Assembly (NCBI GenBank): GCA_031291415.1
Contig: JARLJB010000330.1
Span: 1-36,808 of the forward strand
Direction: 5' to 3'
DNA from: Telmatospirillum sp.
Lineage (GTDB): Bacteria; Pseudomonadota; Alphaproteobacteria; Rhodospirillales; Magnetospirillaceae
Length of the DNA: 36,808 nt
Numbering within the stretch: the stretch's first letter is position 1; the number at the start of each line of letters is the position of its first letter. This document shows positions 16,609 to 24,350 of this stretch, in pieces. The translations under genes were made by a program, and so were the position numbers. Under the pieces are notes generated by a model. The model saw only the letters and a program-made list of their open reading frames with translations. It was not told the DNA's origin and did not search any database.

Positions 16609-17184
16609 ATGGCAAAAATCGTTGTAGTCTTCCACTCTGGATACGGCCACACCAAGAAACAGGCCGAGGCCGTCGCCGCCGGAGCCGCCGCCGCCAAGGG
16701 CGCCACCGCCGAGTTGCTGGCGGTCAGCGCCGAGGGTGACCTGCCGGATGGCGGCTGGGAGAAACTCGAGGCCGCCGACGCCATCATTTTCGGCGCTCCG
16801 ACCTACATGGGCAGTGTTCCCTGGCAGTTCAAGAAATTCGCCGACGCCACCTCGAAGCCCTGGTTTACGCAGGCCTGGAAAGACAAGATCGCGGCGGGGT
16901 TCACCAATTCGGCCTCGATGAACGGCGACAAGCTGTCGACGTTGCATTACCTGTTCACCCTGTCCATGCAGCACAGCATGATCTGGATCGGCACCGGCCT
17001 GATGCCCTCCAACAAAAAAGACGCGACCCGCAACGACATCAATTATGTCGCGTCCTTCGCCGGCGCCATGGCGCAGTCGCCGTCCGACAGTTCGCCGGAT
17101 GAGGGACCGCTGCCTGGCGATCTGGAAACCGCCAAGCTGTTCGGCCAACGGGTCGCCGACTATGCCGTGAAGACCCGCGGCTAA
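16609..17184 (+). CDS. Flavodoxin-like NAD(P)H:quinone oxidoreductase family protein
   Basis: The product has 191 residues with the flavodoxin fold. The first strand and FMN phosphate loop are IVVVFHSGYGHTKKQAE (residues 4-20), followed by an Ala-rich helix, then the second flavin loop GAPTYMGSVPWQFKKF (about 64-79). A third block, GFTNSASMNGDKLSTL, contacts the isoalloxazine ring in WrbA-like proteins. It probably reduces quinones by two electrons with NAD(P)H, protecting from redox cycling. AAGGAG precedes the ATG by 8 bases. It is governed by its own promoter carrying a dyad operator and by the Rrf2 protein encoded upstream. It is too divergent to call WrbA. Confidence 0.85.
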   Translation: MAKIVVVFHSGYGHTKKQAEAVAAGAAAAKGATAELLAVSAEGDLPDGGWEKLEAADAIIFGAPTYMGSVPWQFKKFADATSKPWFTQAWKDKIAAGFTNSASMNGDKLSTLHYLFTLSMQHSMIWIGTGLMPSNKKDATRNDINYVASFAGAMAQSPSDSSPDEGPLPGDLETAKLFGQRVADYAVKTRG

Positions 17185-17385
17185 CAGCCCCTGCGGCACG
17201 CGGAGCCCCCCTCTTCGCGCGCCGCATCCCCGGCCAACCGGGCGATATCGCAGCGATCGGTGTCTATCCGATCGATATGATCTAAAAAATCATTCAAATA
17301 AGACATTTCTATTGGCCAGGGCGGTGCATCCTGATCGTTGCGCGTCATGGCCCGTTTGCGGCCCCGACGGTTATTTCCGCGACGA

Positions 17386-17422
17386 TTCGCGAAGGAGCCA
17401 GTTTCTCTCACGTTTTCGCGAA
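17386..17422. promoter_or_regulatory. Two TTCGCGAA palindromes
   Basis: The 8-base palindrome TTCGCGAA occurs at 17386-17393 and again at 17415-17422, 29 bases start to start, close to three turns of the helix. They lie 80-120 bases upstream of the ulaC promoter. The spacing suggests a dimer-of-dimers binding site for an unknown regulator. Confidence 0.35.
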
Positions 17423-17503
17423 TTCTGATGGTTTCCAAGGCCCAAGACAGACAATGCGCGGCTGCGGCTTGTCGTCCAGAATCGATGCGATTCATTTTTT
17501 GGC

Positions 17504-17556
17504 TTGCCACGGATCGATCAAAACAGCACAATACGAACAGACAAAAAAATCAAAAA
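17504..17556 (+). promoter_or_regulatory. Promoter of the ulaC operon with candidate UlaR operator
   Basis: TTGCCA (17504-17509) and CACAAT (17527-17532) are 17 bases apart, predicting a start near 17539. CGATCAAAAC (17515-17524) lies between the two elements and matches the motif found before ulaA and ulaG; a partial copy ATCAAAAA is at 17549-17556, 32 bases further. This placement fits repression by the DeoR protein encoded at 23562-24350. Confidence 0.5.
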
Positions 17557-17584
17557 GAACACAACCCGTCGAGAGAGGGGCGTT

Positions 17585-18037
17585 ATGAACCTGATCGAAC
17601 ATCTTCTGACAACGGACGCCATCCGTCTCAAGGCCAAGGCCGATGATTGGAAAGAGGCGGTACGGCTGGGCGTCGATCTCCTGGTCGCCGCCGATTCGGT
17701 CGAACCACGGTATTTCGACGCGATCATCGCAATGACCGAATCGCTCGGTCCCTGGTACCTTCTCGCGCCCGGACTGGCCATGCCGCACGCCCGCCCCGAA
17801 GAGGGTGTCAAGAAAGACGGCTTCGCCCTGGTCACGCTCGATCGTCCGGTCGCCTTCGGAAGTCCCGACAACGACCCGATCGACATCCTCATAACCTTGG
17901 CCGCCACCTCGGCCAAAACGATGAACGAGGAGTCGATCGTGCAGGTCGCCACCTTGTTCGATGACGAAGAACGCGTCGCGCGCATCCGCAACGCCCGCAA
18001 CCACGCCGAAATCGAGAGAATTCTGGGCGACATCTGA
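17585..18037 (+). CDS. ulaC: Ascorbate-specific PTS enzyme IIA, UlaC
   Basis: The product has 150 residues (E. coli UlaC has 154) and is a cytoplasmic IIA component of the fructose/mannitol-like fold. It accepts phosphate from HPr and passes it to the IIB component. The phospho-histidine is His68 in PGLAMPHARPE, exactly the E. coli position. MNLIEHLLTTDAIRLKAKADDWKEAV at the N-terminus also matches UlaC/SgaA. The ATG at 17585 has AGAGGGG ahead; an upstream in-frame start at 17504 would begin inside the promoter. It heads an operon with ulaD, ulaE, ulaF, ptsH and ptsI, so the whole phosphate relay except IIB and IIC is made together. Confidence 0.93.
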   Translation: MNLIEHLLTTDAIRLKAKADDWKEAVRLGVDLLVAADSVEPRYFDAIIAMTESLGPWYLLAPGLAMPHARPEEGVKKDGFALVTLDRPVAFGSPDNDPIDILITLAATSAKTMNEESIVQVATLFDDEERVARIRNARNHAEIERILGDI

Positions 18038-18075
18038 TCGACCGGGCGACCTTTGCTTTTCATTCACAGTCAAAG

Positions 18076-18100
18076 CCGTTCCGCGATCCCGCCGGAACGG
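18076..18100 (+). other. 8-bp hairpin in the ulaC-ulaD gap
   Basis: CCGTTCCG (18076-18083) and CGGAACGG (18093-18100) form a perfect stem with a 9-base loop, ending three bases before the ulaD ribosome site GAGGAG. It has no U-run. It may stabilise the ulaC message or tune ulaD translation. Confidence 0.5.
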
Positions 18101-18116
18101 ACGAGGAGATCTTTGA

Positions 18117-18773
18117 ATGCCTCTCCCATTGCTGCAACTCGCGCTCGACAACCGCTCCCTTCCCGACGCGCTGACCGCGACGCGCCTCCTCGCCACAGAA
18201 GTCGACGTCCTCGAGGCCGGCACCATCCTGATCGGCGCCGAGGGCATGCAGGCGGTCCGTTGTCTGAAGACCCTCTATCCCGATCGCATCGTGCTGGCCG
18301 ACATCAAGGCGGCGGACGCCGGATCGATCCTTGCCGACATGTGCTTCGGCTCCGGTGCCGACTGGATGACCGTCATCTGTTGCGCCCCGATCGCCACCGT
18401 GACCTCGGCCATGGCTGAAGCCAAAAAACGTGGAGCGGGTTACGACGTCCAGGTCGAATTGACCGGTTCCTGGTCCTGGGAGGAAGCGAAAGCCTGGCGG
18501 GCCGCCGGCCTGTCGCAACTGGTCTATCACCGGGGGCGGGATGCCCAGGCCGCCGGGCAGTCGTGGTCGGACGAGGATCTGGCGAAGATCCGGCGGTTGG
18601 CCGACATGGGTTTCGCCTTGTCGATCACCGGCGGCCTGACGATCGACGATCTGCCGCTGTTCGCCGGCCTGCCCGTCAAAGTCTTCATTGCCGGACGCGC
18701 CATTCGCGACGCCGCCGACCCGGCAGCGGCGGCCCGCGCTTTCAAGGCGCGCATCGCCGAGCTGTGGGGCTGA
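18117..18773 (+). CDS. ulaD: 3-keto-L-gulonate-6-phosphate decarboxylase UlaD
   Basis: The product has 218 residues (E. coli UlaD 216) and is a TIM-barrel enzyme of the orotidine-phosphate decarboxylase suprafamily. It uses Mg2+ to convert 3-keto-L-gulonate 6-phosphate to L-xylulose 5-phosphate and CO2. The metal and catalytic residues Glu33, Asp62, Lys64 and Asp67 (LADIKAADAG) sit at the E. coli positions. YHRGRDAQAAGQSW and the phosphate-binding ends SITGGL and FIAGRAIRDA are also conserved. GAGGAG lies 7-8 bases before the ATG. It is followed after 5 bases by ulaE. Confidence 0.96.
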   Translation: MPLPLLQLALDNRSLPDALTATRLLATEVDVLEAGTILIGAEGMQAVRCLKTLYPDRIVLADIKAADAGSILADMCFGSGADWMTVICCAPIATVTSAMAEAKKRGAGYDVQVELTGSWSWEEAKAWRAAGLSQLVYHRGRDAQAAGQSWSDEDLAKIRRLADMGFALSITGGLTIDDLPLFAGLPVKVFIAGRAIRDAADPAAAARAFKARIAELWG

Positions 18774-18778
18774 CAGCG

Positions 18779-19645
18779 ATGTCCGGATGCGCCCTGCCAC
18801 CGATCGGCATTTACGAAAAGGCGCTTCCGCGGCAATTCGACTGGTCGCAGCGGCTGGCCGCCGCCCGGTCGATCGGCTTCGATTTTGTCGAAATGTCGAT
18901 CGATGAGACCGATGGGCGTTTGGCGACCCTCGACTGGTCGCGGGCGGAACGACGCACTTTCCGAAGAGCCGTCGAGGAAAGCGGCATCAACGTGCCATCG
19001 ATTTGCCTGTCGGCCCACCGGCGATTCCCCTTCGGCAGCGCCGACCAGATGGTACGTGAACGGGCTCGAGACATCATGCGCAAGGCCATCGGCCTGGCGA
19101 CCGACACCGGAATACGAACGCTCCAGCTTGCCGGTTACGATGTCTATTACGAGCCGTCGACCGCCGAGAGTCTGAGCCGTTTCGAGGAGGGCTTGGCCTG
19201 GGCGACCGAATTGGCGGGAAAAGCGCAGGTCATGCTCGCCGTTGAAATCATGGATACGCCTCTGATGGGCTCGATCTCCAAATGGCTGCGCTATGCCCGG
19301 CAGATTTCCAGTCCCTGGTTCCAGGTCTATCCGGATCTCGGAAACCTGGCGGCCTGGGGCAACGACGTGCCGGCGGAACTGGCCAAAGGGATCGACCATA
19401 TCGTCGCCGTCCACGTCAAGGACACGCTGGCGGTTCGGCCGGATTTTCCCGGCAAGTTCAAGGAGGTCCCGTTCGGTACCGGCTGTGTCGACTTCGTCGC
19501 GGCCTTTGCCGCCTTGAAACGGCTGGGCTACCACGGCTGTTTTCTTATCGAAATGTGGACCGGCGAAATCGCGGATCCGCTCGCCGAAGTCACGCGGGCC
19601 CGAACCTGGGTGATCGACCGGATGATCGAAGGGGGACTGGCATGA
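18779..19645 (+). CDS. ulaE: L-xylulose-5-phosphate 3-epimerase UlaE
   Basis: The product has 288 residues (E. coli UlaE 284) and is a TIM-barrel sugar-phosphate epimerase that turns L-xylulose 5-phosphate into L-ribulose 5-phosphate. [10 protein letters not shown] at the start and [11 protein letters not shown] are family signatures. The four metal ligands can be assigned as Glu156 (VEIMDT), Asp186 (YPDLGN), His212 (VHVKD) and Glu258 (LIEMWT). The open frame extends upstream into ulaD, but ATG 18779, 5 bases after the ulaD stop with GGGG before it, gives the family length. Its stop overlaps the ulaF start (ATGA at 19642-19645), so the two are translationally coupled. Confidence 0.95.
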   Translation: MSGCALPPIGIYEKALPRQFDWSQRLAAARSIGFDFVEMSIDETDGRLATLDWSRAERRTFRRAVEESGINVPSICLSAHRRFPFGSADQMVRERARDIMRKAIGLATDTGIRTLQLAGYDVYYEPSTAESLSRFEEGLAWATELAGKAQVMLAVEIMDTPLMGSISKWLRYARQISSPWFQVYPDLGNLAAWGNDVPAELAKGIDHIVAVHVKDTLAVRPDFPGKFKEVPFGTGCVDFVAAFAALKRLGYHGCFLIEMWTGEIADPLAEVTRARTWVIDRMIEGGLA

Positions 19646-20337
19646 CGATCCTTGACCTCAAGCGCGACGTACTCGCTGCCAATCTTGAGCTTTCGCGCCG
19701 TGGGTTGGCGCTTTTCACCTGGGGCAACGCCTCCGCCATCGACCGGACGCGAGGACTCGTGGTGATCAAGCCATCCGGCGTTCCCTACGATCAGATGGAG
19801 GCCGACGACATGGTGGTTGTCGCCCTCGACGGCACGGTTGAAGCCGGGCGCTACAAACCATCGTCGGATCTGGCGACGCATCTCGAACTCTACCGCGCCT
19901 TTGGCGAGATCGGCGGCGTCGTTCACACCCATTCCCCGCACGCCACCGCCTGGGCGCAGGCCGGCGTCGATCTGCCGGCCGAAGGCACGACACACGCCGA
20001 CTATTTTTACGGTGCCGTCCCCTGCACCCGCCCCTTGACCGAGATCGAGATCGGTGGTGCTTACGAACGGGAAACCGGCAAAGTGATCGTCGAGACGATG
20101 AACGACAGAAATCTCGCCCCCTTGTCGATGCCCGCCGCTCTCGTTGACGGACATGGCCCTTTCACCTGGGGAGCTTCTGCCGCCGACGCAGTCCACAATG
20201 CCGTCGTTCTTGAAGAGGTGGCGCACATCGCGATCCTGTCGCGGAACGTCGGGACATCGAAGCCCATGTCACGGGCGTTGCTCGACCGCCATTTCTTGCG
20301 CAAGCACGGACCGGCGGCCTATTACGGCCAAAATTAA
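19642..20337 (+). CDS. ulaF: L-ribulose-5-phosphate 4-epimerase UlaF (AraD family)
   Basis: The product has 231 residues, the length of E. coli AraD. It is a zinc-dependent class II aldolase-fold epimerase making D-xylulose 5-phosphate, which enters the pentose phosphate pathway. The zinc ligands His95, His97 (VVHTHSPHA) and His171 (LVDGHGPF), and the catalytic residues Asp76 (SSDLATH) and Asp120 (THADYFYG), coincide with the AraD numbering. The start ATG has GGGGGA just upstream and overlaps the ulaE stop. The ula context, not sequence alone, separates UlaF from AraD and SgbE. A 180-base structured gap follows before ptsH. Confidence 0.95.
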   Translation: MTILDLKRDVLAANLELSRRGLALFTWGNASAIDRTRGLVVIKPSGVPYDQMEADDMVVVALDGTVEAGRYKPSSDLATHLELYRAFGEIGGVVHTHSPHATAWAQAGVDLPAEGTTHADYFYGAVPCTRPLTEIEIGGAYERETGKVIVETMNDRNLAPLSMPAALVDGHGPFTWGASAADAVHNAVVLEEVAHIAILSRNVGTSKPMSRALLDRHFLRKHGPAAYYGQN

Positions 20338-20350
20338 GGCCGCTAAGACC

Positions 20351-20482
20351 AAGTCTCGATGAGGATTGCGCATCAAGACTTGACTGGCCCAATGAGGGCC
20401 CGTGAGCCGATGCGAGCGCAGCCAAGGGACGCTGAGGCGTCCCGCCTGGCGCATGAGGGGCGGTGATCGGTTACGATCACCG
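20351..20482 (+). ncRNA. Four consecutive hairpins, possible structured leader of ptsH-ptsI
   Basis: Four stems stand in a row between ulaF and ptsH. First, AAGTCTCGATG (20351-20361) pairs with CATCAAGACTT (20371-20381) with one mismatch. Second, GGCCC-5-GGGCC spans 20386-20400. Third, GGGACGC-TGAG-GCGTCCC spans 20426-20443 with further flanking GCCA/TGGC pairing. Fourth, CGGTGATC (20461-20468) pairs with GATCACCG (20475-20482) around 6 bases. No stem has a U-run. I recognise no known riboswitch class; a 5' leader controlling the general PTS genes, or an mRNA processing region, would fit. Confidence 0.4.
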
Positions 20483-20517
20483 CAACGTAGTATAAGGAAA
20501 CGACCGGGGAGGTCGCG

Positions 20518-20778
20518 ATGTACGCTCAGGAAGTTGAAATCGTCAATCCGACGGGCCTGCACACTCGTCCGGGAAATGCTTTCGTCAAGAAGGCGAAGGA
20601 ATTCACCTCGACGATCAACGTCATCAAGGGAGAGAAGCGGGCCAATGCCAAAAGCCTGCTGACCCTGATGAAAGTTGGTTGTTCGATGGGCGACCATGTG
20701 ACGATCGAGGCCGTCGGTCCAGATGAAGTCGACGCCGTCGATGGATTGGTCGCCTTCGTCGCGACGCTCAAGGACTGA
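20518..20778 (+). CDS. ptsH: Phosphocarrier protein HPr
   Basis: The product has 86 residues, the normal HPr size. The phospho-histidine is His15 in PTGLHTRPG, and Ser46 (NAKSLLTLM) occupies the regulatory serine position. It relays phosphate from enzyme I to UlaC. The ribosome site GGGGAGG lies 5 bases before the ATG, one of the strongest in the window. It is followed after 4 bases by ptsI. Many alphaproteobacteria keep only a nitrogen-type PTS without sugar permeases, so an HPr gene inside a sugar operon suggests a relay dedicated to ascorbate; whether other HPr copies exist in the genome cannot be seen here. Confidence 0.95.
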   Translation: MYAQEVEIVNPTGLHTRPGNAFVKKAKEFTSTINVIKGEKRANAKSLLTLMKVGCSMGDHVTIEAVGPDEVDAVDGLVAFVATLKD

Positions 20779-20782
20779 CGCC

Positions 20783-22555
20783 ATGCACGGCTTCAGAGGA
20801 GTGGGCGCCTCGCCGGGAATCGCGATCGGCAGGGTGTTCGTACATGTCCCACCGTCGCTTGCCGTTTCCGATGCGACAGTGCCGGCCGCTCTGCGTCAGG
20901 CGGAAGTCGAGAGTTTTCTCCAGGGCCGGCAAAAGGCCCTTGTCGGCTTCGAGTCCTTGATCGACAAGGTCCGGGCGGAAAAGGGCGACGACCTCGCCGG
21001 TGTCTTCGAGGGACACGCCGAAATTCTGATGGATGAAGAGCTTGGCGAAGCCATCGTCGGACGGATCCGCGACGACGGCCAGTCGGCGTTGGCCGCCGTC
21101 CGCGACGCCATGGAGGCGCAACGCGCCGAGTTCCTGGCTCTCGACGACGAATATCTGCGCCAGCGCGCCGACGATCTCAGCGACATCGGACGCCGCTTGA
21201 TGCTGGCCATCGCCGGCGTCGAGGAGGTTCGCCTCGAGGACCTTCCCAAGGGAAGCATCGTCGTCGCCCAGGATCTTGGCCCCTCCGATACCGCCAGGCT
21301 CGACCGCGACCGGGTCGCCGGCTTCGTGGTCGCCGCCGGCGGCCGGACCAGCCATGTGGCAATCATGGCAAGGACCCTTGAACTGCCGGCGGTGGTCGGT
21401 TGCGCCGACATCTTCGACGTGGCGACCTCCGGCCAAGTCATTGCGCTCGACGGCGGCGACGGCCGGGTGATGGTTGATCCGGACGCGGAGGCCTTGGCCG
21501 ATTTCGAGTGCCGGCGCGCCGCCCATGCCACGGCGATGGAAGCGATGCGGGCCTTGTCGCCGTTGCCAGCGACGACCGGCGACGGCCACCGCGCGTTCCT
21601 GGGCGTCAACATCGGCACCCCGGCCGATGCCGAGGCGGCCCTTCCCTGGAATCCCGACGGCGTCGGCCTCTATCGGACCGAATTTCTGTTCATGAACCGG
21701 ACCGGTCTGCCCTCCGAAGAGGAGCAATATCGCGCCTATGCCGCGGTCGTCCGCGCCATGAAGGGCCGCCCCGTCGTCATTCGAACGCTCGACGTCGGCG
21801 GCGACAAACCAGTCGACGGACTGGGTTTCACCCGCGAGGACAATCCATTTCTCGGCTGGCGAGGCGCCCGTCTGTTTCTCTATGGCTCCGATGGAGCCAT
21901 CCCCAACCGTGACCCCGAGGTCAAGCAGCAGATGGAGGCGCAGTTGAGCGCGGTGCTGCGCGCCGCCGTCGATGGCAATGTCTGGTTGATGTATCCGATG
22001 ATCTCCTCGGTCGAGGAGGTCGACGTCCTCAGGCAACAACAGGACGATGTCCGTGCCCGTTTGGCCGCGGCCGGCCGGCAGGTCGGGCAGATCCGCACCG
22101 GAATCATGATCGAAACGCCCGGTGCCGCACTGGTCGCCGATAAACTCGCGGAAAAGGTCGACTTCTTCTCGATCGGCTCGAACGACCTCACGCAATACAC
22201 GCTGGCCGCCGACCGTGGAAATGGCCGGATCGCCCCCGTCTACCAACCCTTTCATCCCGGCGTCTGGCGGCTCATCGCCGGCGTCATCAAAGCCGCCCGC
22301 CGCCGCGCTATTCCGGTTGGACTGTGCGGCGAACTGGCCGGCATCGAGGAGGCGGCGCTGCCGTTGCTCGGACTGGGACTTGACGAATATTCGATGGCGG
22401 CGCCGACCCTGCCGCGCATCAAACGGATCATCCGCGCCGCCACCATGCCCGAAGCCGAAGCGATCGCCCGCGCCATCCTCGACGCGCCAACCGCCGCGGC
22501 AGCCTTGGCCATGGCCGGCGACGCCATGCGCGCCGTTCTCGGTCGCGTCCAATGA
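20783..22555 (+). CDS. ptsI: PTS enzyme I (phosphoenolpyruvate-protein phosphotransferase)
   Basis: The product has 590 residues (typical EI about 575). It autophosphorylates with phosphoenolpyruvate and phosphorylates HPr. The HPr-binding and phospho-histidine domain spans roughly 1-225, with His191 in AAGGRTSHVAIMAR. The PEP-binding barrel follows, with GLYRTEFLFMNR, TLDVGGDKP, GIMIETPGAAL, SIGSNDLTQYTLAADR and the catalytic Cys in GLCGELAG. There is no N-terminal GAF domain, so it is a sugar-type EI and not PtsP (EI-Ntr). The start ATG 20783 has AAGGA nine bases upstream and follows ptsH by 4 bases; a longer frame overlapping ptsH is not needed. It is the last gene of the ulaC operon. Confidence 0.95.
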   Translation: MHGFRGVGASPGIAIGRVFVHVPPSLAVSDATVPAALRQAEVESFLQGRQKALVGFESLIDKVRAEKGDDLAGVFEGHAEILMDEELGEAIVGRIRDDGQSALAAVRDAMEAQRAEFLALDDEYLRQRADDLSDIGRRLMLAIAGVEEVRLEDLPKGSIVVAQDLGPSDTARLDRDRVAGFVVAAGGRTSHVAIMARTLELPAVVGCADIFDVATSGQVIALDGGDGRVMVDPDAEALADFECRRAAHATAMEAMRALSPLPATTGDGHRAFLGVNIGTPADAEAALPWNPDGVGLYRTEFLFMNRTGLPSEEEQYRAYAAVVRAMKGRPVVIRTLDVGGDKPVDGLGFTREDNPFLGWRGARLFLYGSDGAIPNRDPEVKQQMEAQLSAVLRAAVDGNVWLMYPMISSVEEVDVLRQQQDDVRARLAAAGRQVGQIRTGIMIETPGAALVADKLAEKVDFFSIGSNDLTQYTLAADRGNGRIAPVYQPFHPGVWRLIAGVIKAARRRAIPVGLCGELAGIEEAALPLLGLGLDEYSMAAPTLPRIKRIIRAATMPEAEAIARAILDAPTAAAALAMAGDAMRAVLGRVQ

Positions 22556-22940
22556 CGACCGGCACCACGGGACAGTAATTTTGACGGTCTGAAGATCTCT
22601 ATCTGTTCGAGCTAAGCGACCGCGATGGGCTGAAAGCGGAATGGCTCCTGTCCGACCGGGAAATGGGGCAACCGGACACTGCCGACGAGCCCTGCTTCGG
22701 CAGTAATTGGCCCAACTACGACAGCCCGGTGACATCGAGGAATGTCCGTTATCTGGAATTGGCGCCAAGCTCTGGAACGACCTTGGTGGGCGCCAAACAG
22801 CAGTGATGGCCGGCTCACACTTTTATCGCCACAATCGCGAGAGACGGTAAGCGCGGTGTTTCGCAACATGACCCTCGCATCCTGGCAGCAGATTTCATTC
22901 TATGCTGCCTCGAGGCGGATCATCACGAAGGAGAAAAGCC
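22556..22940. other. 385-base gap after ptsI without a recognisable gene
   Basis: The gap contains an 8-bp inverted repeat TTGGCGCC (22759-22766) / GGCGCCAA (22789-22796). The frames that cross it (for example 22612-22869 on the minus strand) lack ribosome sites and resemble nothing I know. It may be a decayed remnant. Confidence 0.4.
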
Positions 22941-23378
22941 ATGAAACGCGGCAAATTGACGGACAAGATCGAGGTGGCTGGGCAACCGACCGCGGAGGAG
23001 GTCAAGGGCCTCAAGGCCGAAGGCTTCACCACGGTGGTCAATATGCGGCGCGACGGCGAGGCTGACCAGCCGCTTTCGCCCGCCGAAGAGGGACGGGCGG
23101 CTCAAGCCGCCGGGCTGGACTACCACCATATCCCGGTCGATCCGAACGATCTGCAGCCGGAGCAGGCGGCGGCCCTCAAGAAGGTCTTAGAAGAAGCCAA
23201 AGGCCCTGTCTTCCTTCATTGCGCCGGTGGCCCACGGGCCACGGCAGTGGCTCTCGTGGCATTGGGTGTCAGGGACAAGGAAGCAGCGCTGGCCACCGCA
23301 GCCAAGGCCGGCTTCCCGATCACCAATCCGAATCAAATCGCCTTCATCGAACGCGAAACAGGCAAGGGCAGACAGTAA
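22941..23378 (+). CDS. DUF442 / beta-lactamase-hydrolase-like protein phosphatase domain protein
   Basis: The product has 145 residues, a single domain of the tyrosine-phosphatase-like DUF442 family. It starts with the family pattern KIEVAGQPTAEEVKGLKAEGFTTVVNMRRDGE and carries the active-site loop VFLHCAGGPRATAVAL with Cys and Arg four residues apart, as is usual in this family. Members occur alone or fused to a metallo-beta-lactamase/rhodanese (Blh/BigR operons) in sulphide and biofilm control; the reaction of stand-alone members is uncertain. AAGGAG lies 7 bases before the ATG. The gene stands alone between ptsI and ulaR, with no evident link to ascorbate. Confidence 0.8.
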   Translation: MKRGKLTDKIEVAGQPTAEEVKGLKAEGFTTVVNMRRDGEADQPLSPAEEGRAAQAAGLDYHHIPVDPNDLQPEQAAALKKVLEEAKGPVFLHCAGGPRATAVALVALGVRDKEAALATAAKAGFPITNPNQIAFIERETGKGRQ

Positions 23379-23471
23379 TCGACGGGGGCACTCGACATCG
23401 TCGCCAGCGACTCGGCGATGCAGATGCTCGCTGACCAGCCGCTGGCGCCTGCCTGCGGGATTTTTGTAGTC

Positions 23472-23498
23472 GCCATTCCCGCTTTCGCAGGAATGACG
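23472..23498. repeat. Dispersed palindromic element
   Basis: CATTCC (23474-23479) pairs with GGAATG (23490-23495) around GC-TTTC-GC, the outer bases being gCGCC/GACGG. The sequence resembles the widespread proteobacterial intergenic repeat reading GTCATTCCNGCGAAAGCGGG. It sits downstream of both the DUF442 gene and the convergent ulaR gene and may act as a shared 3'-end structure. Confidence 0.55.
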
Positions 23499-23561
23499 GG
23501 GAAACGTGACTGAAAAACCGTAACTGACGACACGCTCTGACGCATCACGCTCCAGGCGGCG

Positions 23562-24350
23562 TCAGTCCTGGCCGGGCCGGCAGACCACGGTCTCGATGCC
23601 GCTGTTGCGATAGGCCGCCAATTCACCCTGATCGGCATCGTCGTCGGTGACGAGAACACGGACCTGCGACAGAGGCAGACTGACGAAATGCGAGGTCTTG
23701 CCGATTTTCGAGGAATCGGCCACGACAACGACATTGCCTTTGCATTGCGTGGCCATCAGCCGATTGATCGACGCCGCGGCATAGATCGATGACGTCAAAC
23801 CGGTATGCTGGCTCATCGCATTGGTGCCGAGAAAACAGATCGTGCCATAGATTTCGTTCAGCGTCAGATTGGTCAGGTCGCCGTTCAGCGCCCGGGTATC
23901 ACGGTTGTATTCGCCGCCAAGGACGAACAGGGTCGCAGCGGTGTCGTCGGTCATTTCGCCGAGGACCGTCGCATTGTTGGTGATGATCCGGACATCCATC
24001 CGCGAGATCTCGCGGAAAACCGCAAGCGTCGTCGTCCCACCGCTGAGCAGCACGGTGTCGCCCGGCCGGACCAGACGGGCGGCAGCGGCGGCGATCAGCC
24101 GTTTCTTGCCGACCTGACCCGCATCGGTGCCTTCCGCGGCATCGGCCGGCCGATGGGCGATCAGACGGGCGCCGCCGTGAACGCGCTCGATCAGTCCCTG
24201 TTCGGCCAATTCGTCGAGATCGCGCCTGACGGTAATCTCGGAGACCTGAAAGGACTGGGCGAGATCGGCGACCCGGACAATGTCCGTGGCCCCCAATTGA
24301 TCCATCAGTTTCCGGCGCCGTGCCGAGGTCATGCGACCAGAACTCCCCAT
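23562..24350 (-). CDS. ulaR: DeoR-family regulator, probable ula operon repressor UlaR
   Basis: The product has 262 residues. The DNA-binding winged helix covers about residues 22-60 (RVADLAQSFQVSEITVRRDLDEL, then IERVHGGARL). The DeoR sensor domain follows with VLLSGGTTTLAVFREI, IITNNATVLGEM, FVLGGEYN, FLGTNAM and VVVADSSKIG. ATG 24350 has GGAG six bases ahead; ATG 24332 is possible. It is divergent from ulaA and sits amid the ula genes, so it most likely represses them and is released by a ula intermediate (in E. coli, L-ascorbate 6-phosphate). It is not especially close to E. coli UlaR in sequence, so the name rests on position and on the shared operator motif. Confidence 0.8.
   Translation of the reverse strand: MGSSGRMTSARRRKLMDQLGATDIVRVADLAQSFQVSEITVRRDLDELAEQGLIERVHGGARLIAHRPADAAEGTDAGQVGKKRLIAAAAARLVRPGDTVLLSGGTTTLAVFREISRMDVRIITNNATVLGEMTDDTAATLFVLGGEYNRDTRALNGDLTNLTLNEIYGTICFLGTNAMSQHTGLTSSIYAAASINRLMATQCKGNVVVVADSSKIGKTSHFVSLPLSQVRVLVTDDDADQGELAAYRNSGIETVVCRPGQD

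Larger units (their letters stand above)
17185..17584. other. 400-base intergenic region before the ula operon
   Basis: The distal part of this gap holds the promoter and operator of ulaC and a pair of TTCGCGAA palindromes (listed separately). A minus-strand frame at 17181-17348 could encode 55 residues (MTRNDQDAPPWPIEM onward), but it lacks a ribosome site and local codon bias, so I do not call it a gene. No RNA gene is evident. Confidence 0.5.

Noticed and set aside
17181-17348. Possible 55-residue minus-strand protein in the gap before ulaC
   Set aside because: No ribosome site, mixed third-position bases and no recognisable features; could be chance in a noncoding region.
20768-22768. 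666-codon open frame opposite ptsI
   Set aside because: Same kind of antisense shadow; enzyme I on the plus strand is complete with all motifs.
22612-22869. 85-codon minus-strand frame after ptsI
   Set aside because: No ribosome site, no family resemblance, and the Arg/Pro-rich translation looks like noncoding high-GC DNA.
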